Shown: positions 47,201 through 55,800 of the stretch, piece after piece
Position numbering within the stretch: position 1 is the stretch's first letter
Layout: every line of letters starts with the position of its first letter
Source: Albula goreensis
Lineage: Eukaryota > Chordata > Actinopteri > Albuliformes > Albulidae
Length of the DNA stretch: 64,000 nt
Assembly (NCBI GenBank): GCA_022829145.1
Contig: CM040745.1
Span: 25,884,906 to 25,948,905 of the forward strand
Direction: 5' to 3'
Notes under the pieces: model-generated
The model's database searches: none
What the model was told of the DNA's origin: nothing
The model's input: only the letters and a program-made list of their open reading frames with translations
Made by a program: the position numbers and the translations under genes

Positions 47201-49835
47201 AACCCCTCCATCTCTTGCCAGCCTGCCCAAAATAGCCATATGAAAAAAAGAACATAAATATTGATAGTGACACTGACATCATTTATATTAGTTTGTTACA
47301 CTTTTCAGCCCTTTATACCAGCCTCTTAGATCCATGCACTACTGCAGCTCAGATTCTTGCAGGGACTCTGCATTGCCACGGCTAAATCAGATCCCACAGT
47401 CAGGATTCATAATGTCTGCATAGAGGGATACTGCATACCAGGGCACAAATCATAACCATACCACACACACATTGTGTTTGTATTGTCTTCAATTACGTCA
47501 TCCTCAGATAGGAGTTAATGTGATTGTCAACCTTATAATCAGAATCAAGCTACAGTATGTACATGATGAGATATGCTAAAATGTTGAATTCACTAAACAT
47601 TGTTAATCAGAAGTCTGATTATCACTAAATACCTAAAATATTAATACATTGTGTGAAATGTTCTCATCAATATCGTGGATATCATTTTAAAGGAAATTGC
47701 TGTTTGTAGTTGAAACAGTTTTACTCAAAAAATGGATTTTAACTTACCAATATTTGTCTCTCTCCTGTTTAAAAAAATAGTTTTTAAATTGATAAAAGTA
47801 TGAAAAAATCATGGAAAACATTGGGAACTATAACTGTATTCATGAATTGCCATTCTTAAACATTTAATATCGAGTTTGTTTGATTGGGTGTTTTCGCTTA
47901 AACATTTAGGACTGTAGAGGTGGTGATGAGCATGTTCCTGTAAAACTGTAATGCCTTCACATTCTCCTATTTCCTGGGTTTGTAGTCCCTGTGTGCATAA
48001 GGCAGATCCTTCACAGCACAGGGATCTCAATGTCATACTGAATGTTTTCTCAGACAGAAATGTACTTTCTAGTTATTTGGGTATAAAGCTGTGTTATTAC
48101 TGATAGCTGATTGCAACAAATGGAGGATTAGGAAGATTTCGCCTAAAAATGTCCCCGGAATATTTAATTTGTAGATTTGAACATGAAATTGCTGTAACTT
48201 CAATCCTGTGCTTCTCGTTAACAAATACATGTATTGATTTTACAGTGTATGTTCATTCACATTCATTGCTTGCTTCATGTTTTATGTTTTTCAGTGTAAG
48301 TGAACAATGAGCTAGTTTGTATGAACAAACACCAGCTCATGCCACCATTGCAGGGGTGTGGTTTCACACCTTCTGAAAGGACAGCTCTTTTCCTGTGTGT
48401 AAAAAAACAAATGTGTTGTGATTAAAATCAAAAAATCTCTTAAGCAGTTTCACTGAGGTAAAGAGAGAGCCTTTAAATTCTCCATTGCATTGTGTTAGTG
48501 TTAATCTTTCGTGTTCTTCAGAAAGCACAAGATGAGGTTGTTTATGTATTTATTTTTAGGGTGTTTTTTTAGTCTTTTGGTGTGGTAGAACTGGCAGAAT
48601 TAACACACATCAGACAGTTTAAATCAGGCCTTGTTTGGAAGAGAATGGAATGACTCAAACAAATTAAAGTGACAGTCAAACATTACTGGTGTCTGTCTTT
48701 GATAGTCCTGCACAGGAAATTCACAAATAATTCACTCTGTGTCACAATGAAAAGAGAATGTTTAAAAATTTTATTGATGCATTTACTCGTACCATTGTTT
48801 TCTTTCAGCATATCAAGTTGAATAAGAAGTTGAAGGTCACATGTTTGGTGCAGAAATTGAGTTTCAGTAAATTAGTTTGAAAGGACAGTCTCATGTGCAC
48901 CTGACATGAACTGTATAAAAGAGGATGTTTGCTAATGAGATTTATTTTGATCTCGGTCCCCAGGCCTCTGGTGTAGTGTACCACAATAACGTGCTAAGAG
49001 TGCAACACTTCCTCTTCATCCCAAGATGGATGGCACGGAGCTGCTCCTACCTTCTGGAACCCCTGTTCTCAGGGGCGGAGCCTACCCACGAGTCTACTCT
49101 TGGCATGGGAGCCACTCTGGACATCCAGAGACAACAGCGAATGGACCTGCTGGACCAGCAGATCCTCCTCTCCCAGTTTGCTCAAATGAGGAGAAACCGC
49201 CAGCAGCAGGTCTGCATTCTGTGCCAGAATTTAGCACTCTTAATCCTTAGCCCTCTCCAGGTCCTATGTAAAATCAGTGCGCTTTCTTCCCAACAATGAA
49301 CAATGTAATGTAATGCTTACACTGCATTTAGAGTACTGCATACCAGTACTATAAGGAAGTGATTCTCCTGAAAGTCAGAGAGAAGGGAAACTGGGAAACA
49401 AGTGAAAAAGAAGAAAGAGTAGGTTGTGGGGTGGGTGACAATGAAGAGTGAAACCTTTGCTGAAAAGAAATAAATAACTAAAAACCACTGCTGAGACAAA
49501 AGAAGATTGTCAAGGCTGTGTAGTCTTTCAGTTTTTGCCTTTCTTACAAGTTTCCCAGTTTGTAGTTAGTGGTTGTCCCTCTTAAGTCAGCCTTGTAGTC
49601 AATGGACCGGGAGTGTAAAAAAAGACCATATTCTGTACAACATCCAGGATGTTATCAAATTTTCAGACATGTGGGTATTATTTTGTATAACTTTATGAGG
49701 GCAGGTTTTTCGACAAGCAGTGGTGCTTTGAGTGGGATAGTTGTATAATCGTACTTGCATTAGCATCTGTTTACTCTGTTTAGCTTTACTCACAATAATA
49801 CCAATGAAGGCTGTTTTAGAACAGAAGGTAAACCG

Positions 49836-49866
<31 letters not shown>

Positions 49867-52800
49867 AATACAATAGAAAATAGAAAATGAATCACCACTG
49901 AGTCTGTGTCAAAGGCTAAGCTTTAAAAGAGAAGTATGCCAGTTTTCCCATTAGCTGTATTAGTTATTGCTTTGCTTTTTCATTCATTATAGTGGCATAT
50001 TGTTTATTTTACTGTCAGTGTTAAGCTATATTCTGTTTTTTCTATTTCTTACTTCTCAAGTCAGTTTTCGTATTGAACAACCAAATCCAATTTGACTGAC
50101 AAAATTCTGAGTCGGGTACAGCACTAAAAGAAATACTTTTCTTGTACTAAATCTAGCTAATTTACCCAACTTCCGGTTGGCACACATCTAGTTTTAAGTT
50201 TTTCTCACATTTCAAAGCTGGAGTAAAACAAGCAGGAGAAGCTGTCAACTACAAAATGTTTATAGGCAGGAAATGCATATGCCAGTGCTCAAAACAAAGC
50301 AGTATGTGGGCACCAATAGGTAAAACTCTCCCAAGAACTCTGGTTTGCACTGCCTAAAACCGATGTAATGCATTTTTTTATGGTTTTTGTGAAGTTTCTT
50401 TTGTTTGATTTATCTTTCTCTTTCATTTTTCACTTCTCTATTTGTAATGAAATGTTAGCCTTTGCATCACACAGAACAGTGGTGACATTCAGCAGTTAAT
50501 AGCAACTCACAGTGCACATGTATACCCATCACTTAACACACCTCATTCATAGACATGACTGGTTCTTTTGGCACTAATGGTATTAAGCCATTCCTAGTAT
50601 CAAATTGTGACTTTGATTGTGACTTCTAATCTAAAAACTCACTTCCTGTAAGTCGCTTTCAGTTTAAAGCATCTGCTAAATGACTATTACATTATATGTC
50701 AAATGTGATAAGGCTTTTGTCATTATAGAAGGCATGTCCATTATAGGTCTGACTAGGCATGGTTGTGTCCTGTCAAGAGAAAGGGCCCAAAATTAGCCAA
50801 AACCGCTTCTTCTGTCTCAGCAAATGACCAACTGTGACACTTATTTATCACATTTAGGTGGAAACAGCTCCTGTGTCTTCACTGTAGTAACATTTTGAAA
50901 TTTTTGTATCCCCTTTGATGGATTTGTCAGATCTCCTTCATTGGAACCAGTTAAAATTATTTGTACAGTTGTGGCTATTAACTGTCATTTATGTATGTTT
51001 TTAGACATAGTTAGGTCCCAGCAACAGACAGGGGAAGAGAGAGATTTCCTGCTGAACTGGCCTTGTGCCTCTGACTCACAGACACACTCAGGCCAGTGAC
51101 TCAGTCTGCTGACAGACGATGTACAACTGTCCGAGCATGTGGGGAGGCTAATCTCAGCCAATGGAACAGTGTACATTAAAATCATGTGCGGTCTATTAAG
51201 TCCCAGCAGACTCAAGTGTGATTCCCTCTTCCTTACATACTGAAAAAGCATTCAGAAGTTCAGATATATCTGGCTGGTTTTGTTCGTCCACATCCTCCGA
51301 CCCATGCGTTTGCAAGCTGGAGGTGTGGACTGTGGTCTGAAGAGAAGGATTTCAGTACAACGAGCTTCCAAATGGAGGACGGTTTTGAATGTTGTATTAA
51401 TTGTGTTCAAACTTGTCACTGCAACCTCCTCTGTAAATATAGGAGAGCACAAGTAGAATGCAATCTTCACCAGAACGAATCATGTCATACTGCTGCTGTT
51501 CACAGTGCAGTCAGAGAAAGTAAGTCTGAGGAGGATACCTCATGTCCATCATGTGCAGGCAGACTCTAGGTGATGGGTGGGGGTTATTCACGCTATGTGT
51601 GTACTTGGACATCCCTATAATGCCACAGAAAGCTTCAGGCTGCCCAGCAGGGTTACGAAAAAAAACAGTCGAAAGTGGAGGAATCCGTATCTAATATCAG
51701 ATCTTGGGGACCATCCACAAAACTCCCTAAACATTGAATCATTTTGACATAATTTTTAAGTTGGTTGTACAATGTTATGAACTTTTTCTGTTTTCCTTCA
51801 ACATATAATATTCTAAAGGTATAATAGGATCGTGATGCTTTTCGAGAACACTGACCTTTAAACGTGAGGGTCTTCTGAAGCACTGTCTGGAAGGAACCGT
51901 GTCAGCCACTTGCCCTCCTGGGGTGGGTGACATCAGCCCCTCTCAGTTCTGGTGGTTCCCCTACATCTCTGAGCCCTGCATTGATATTCCAGCATGACTG
52001 GTCCAAACCTGAAACAAAAAAGGAAAAATTTGATTTTGCTTTCCAAGTAATGCATGTGAGCATGAGGAAGTAAGGCATTCTGAGGGCTTATTGTCTCATT
52101 GATTTTCTGTTAATGGGGAATCCTTGATGTGGATTTGGAAACACCCTTGGTTGACACATCTCATGAACATTTTGGAAATTAGAGCAGTGCAAACCCTGGG
52201 GATTTTTTTGGTAAAGGGCAGATGCAGACTCTGCCGTCCGACCAAGATGATACACATTGTATATTTGGATCTGGGTGTGGTACAAAGGGGATTTTTAAAG
52301 CCTTCCTTTTAGTTGTGGAAACCACACGTTTTAAAGACATTGCTTTTAAAGACTGCTTTCTTGTTGCTGATCTCACCCACTTAAAGATAGAATTTGTTCT
52401 CAGTCTCTACGGATTTTCTTACCTTGGGGTTGGAACAATCTGTTGTTTTGCAGTAACTTAGCCCGACTTTTCATGCCCCTGGTACTCCCAAGGGCTGTGT
52501 GAACAGGGTCATTGTGTTGAATTTCTTTTTTAACAGCTTTAAAATGGTAAAAGTTTGGTTTTTCCTTTCATATTACACCTTCTGTCACACTCCACCTGTG
52601 GAGAAGGATCTTATTATAGACTTTCCCTCACATCTTATTTTGTAAACATAGATTCTGAAAAGGCCCTTCCAGCCTCCATTTGACGATGCAATGATTGGAG
52701 ACTCCATGCCTTATTTGACTCACTGTTGACCACACACATCATCAGAAAGAGCGAACATCTGTTTGTCTTTTTTGTGAGTTGTATAATTGAGTAATGGAAT

Positions 52801-55800
52801 CTGTGTACACTGTGCACACACGTACGGTCCTTTCTTTACCATGTGTAGTTTGGGCCAAGTCCAGACAGGCAGTGACAACCTTGTCTCCATCACAGTGATC
52901 ATGGGACTCAGCAGGGAAAGGTTGGTCTTTTCACTAGTTGTATGTGTGTGCATTCTAAATGTAGAAAAAATGAAAGGAAATTGTGTTTGTAATATTGAGA
53001 CTGAAATGTTCAGACAAGATCGCATTGGTGTATGCATTTTAAAATGTTTTGCTTGCTAGAGATGTTTGATGTGTTTGGCAGACTCACAAGTAAGAACTTA
53101 TGCCTATTCAGCTAATATTTCTGAATTTCCATTTAAACAACATTTCAAGTTAACATTTGTCTTTAGCAGTAAAATAGACCATATTTTAGGTGCAGATTTA
53201 AATGGCAACATATCAACAATTTTAAAAAAGACAATCAAAGACCGTATTTTTATTATTCTGATAGTTAAGTTGTGAAGAAGATAAGGTATTCTTTATACCT
53301 CTTCTTGGCAACTTTTTGTTCTTGTCAGAAGAGGAATGTCCCATCATATTCTGTAAGGGGAACATTAGTGCATCTGCCCTTGTATTCATAGCTGTTTTGC
53401 TATTTGCTACAGTAATGATAACAACAGTGATTTAATTATTGGATTACAACGTACATTGCATTTATTTTTGTATTATTATTATTGTTTTTATTTATTTCTT
53501 TCTTTCTTTATTTTTTTTACAAAAATGTGTATCCTGGTGTGTTATGCTCAAATATGTATAAGAACACTTGAGAAAAGAATTATCACACAAATTTGGCTGA
53601 GGATTTGTTTTTCTTTTTTAATGCAGAACAATTGCATAAGCAGGTCAAAATATTGTTCATTTTTGGAACAACTAAATGATACAATGAATATGAGAGGTTT
53701 ATGTAATGATAATTATATGAAATATATGTACTGAATGTTTTACTTCTTGCCTTACTGCCTAATGTGATGTCCCTTAAAATACAGAAACAGGATATGTAAT
53801 AGGATATATGCAACCTGATGACAGTTGGTTACAAAGGACAAGTGGTCTATTGTTCAGTAACGCTTTGCTTAGATTTTTCAGTGACACAAAAACCAGGACA
53901 AAATGGACTGGTGTGGGTTTTACATTGTAGCTGTTGTCTCTGGTCCTCTTTTATGGAGTGATGAAGTGTAAATGTTTGCAGCCGTTGTGAAGATCATGGT
54001 CTTGGGATTTTTAAGGAAGTTGTGAAAGAGGAAGTCCTTGAGTGATGTCATTTTTTCAGACAGCTTGCCATCGCAGGTGTTTTGTGTAGTGGTCTGTAAT
54101 GGGGAAAGGGAAAACAGGCTTAGTATCAGAATCACAGACAGAGGAATATCACATTAATATATGTACTTTCAATCTCATCTATGATTGCAAATAAGTTATG
54201 TGCATCAGTGTACATATTGTCATGTTATGTACAAGAGTATTGGGAGTAGCAACTGTATTTTGTACTTCCTCACTCATTTATGTATCTCCTTCAATATTGT
54301 GCCAGCCAACACTCCACTGTGTTGGATGGCACATAGGACCATTCTGTCTCTCTTTTTTTAATTCTTAATCATTAGATGACTTAGCTCTTCAGGGCACAAG
54401 AACTTTGAAGATGAATGAGTACATTTGAATAAGTCTAGTGGAGATGCATGTTGAAACGACCTGTTCCTTTTCTAGGTTGGCCTGATCAACTGGAACCGAT
54501 TTTTCCCCTCCCTACGCCACAGAGGGCGAAACCACAACCCTGCACAGCCTCAGCAGCCTGCGCGGCAGAACCCCAGCGAAAACAGCCCAGTGTCAGAGGA
54601 GCAGGTTAGACCCCACCACCATACGGCTAAAACACAGGGTGTGAATGGCAGAGCACATGTAGGCGTGTGTGAGCGTATGTGTGCAAGTGCATATGTGAGC
54701 GTATGTGTGTGCACATGCATGCTTCTGTGTGTGGCCAGTCCTTTGTGTGTGTGTGTGAGACACTCATGTTATCTCAAATGCAGCAGAGATAGAAAAAGTG
54801 AAGATTGCAGCACATTGAACAGGAAATGTGTACTGTGGGTTTGGCCCCGTGTTCTTCACCACAAGCTTTTTCATAGACTGTACATCATGCTGATTTCTTG
54901 GCTGTGTTTATGTGACATACACAAATCATGTGTGCAGTTTATTTCTTAATGTTTTAATATTTTTAATGTAATGGTGTGTTATTTTCTTAGTTTTATCCTA
55001 TTTGGATTCATCATGTTTTATGTATTAGTGTTAATTGTGTCCTTGTGGTCATCCATATTTAGAATTGGATCTCAAAGAAACCTAAATATATTGTAAAATA
55101 TTATGCACATGCAACTACAAAATGTTGAGTATTGATATGTCAAGGTGCACAGTATTGATGTCGGTAGAGTTGTTAGAAATAATGACATATTACTTTAAGA
55201 GTAAGCTGGAGTAACATCATGGGATTTGACGGTTTCCTTTTTATTAAGTTTCTGATTACATACTTTAAACTGCTTTCAAATCTCATCAGTCACAAACAAT
55301 TGTTTTTACCTTTCGTCTATTCACTCAGCTAAATGCAGTATTAATGGCATAGTTTATGTAGTTAGAAAACCTGGAAATCCTGAAATTAAGAAAGTGATTT
55401 TCCAGTCATGTTAAAGCACTGAAAATAAAGCACTCAAAAGTGAAGTTTGAATCAGTGCAACCACTGGTACATTGCTTCAAGTCTAACTGAATTCCAGTGG
55501 TCCATCAGTGCTTAGCTAACCAAGTGGAACTGAATAAGAGAATAAATGGTTATTTAACATGTTACTCTGTTAAATCTGTTTAAATGGTATTTTACATGCT
55601 TTCCTTTCATGTGCTATGTAATTACATTTACATGAAATAAACTGCATAGACATTTAGTGGAAATGAGAAAAGCTATGTGCTTACACAAGTGAGAGAGAAT
55701 TTGTGTGTGACAGAACACTTCTTACTAATAAAATCAGCTTGATGTACCCTGCAAAATTACTTCTTAAAAAGGCTGGAACTCTTAGTGTAATGAGACCAGT

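Larger units (their letters stand above)
49210..54475 (+). other. UBAC2: UBAC2 intron 7
   Basis: A 5266 bp GT-AG intron. It holds a 27-base T run at 49836-49862, an interspersed-repeat tail at 50645-50698 and an imperfect hairpin at 54301-54330. Several short open frames on both strands show no family features. Confidence 0.8.

Noticed and set aside
48925..49299. A 124-codon frame that reads through UBAC2 exon 7 into both introns
   Set aside because: Only 48964-49209 aligns to UBAC2. The flanking codons lie beyond the AG acceptor and GT donor and are intronic.
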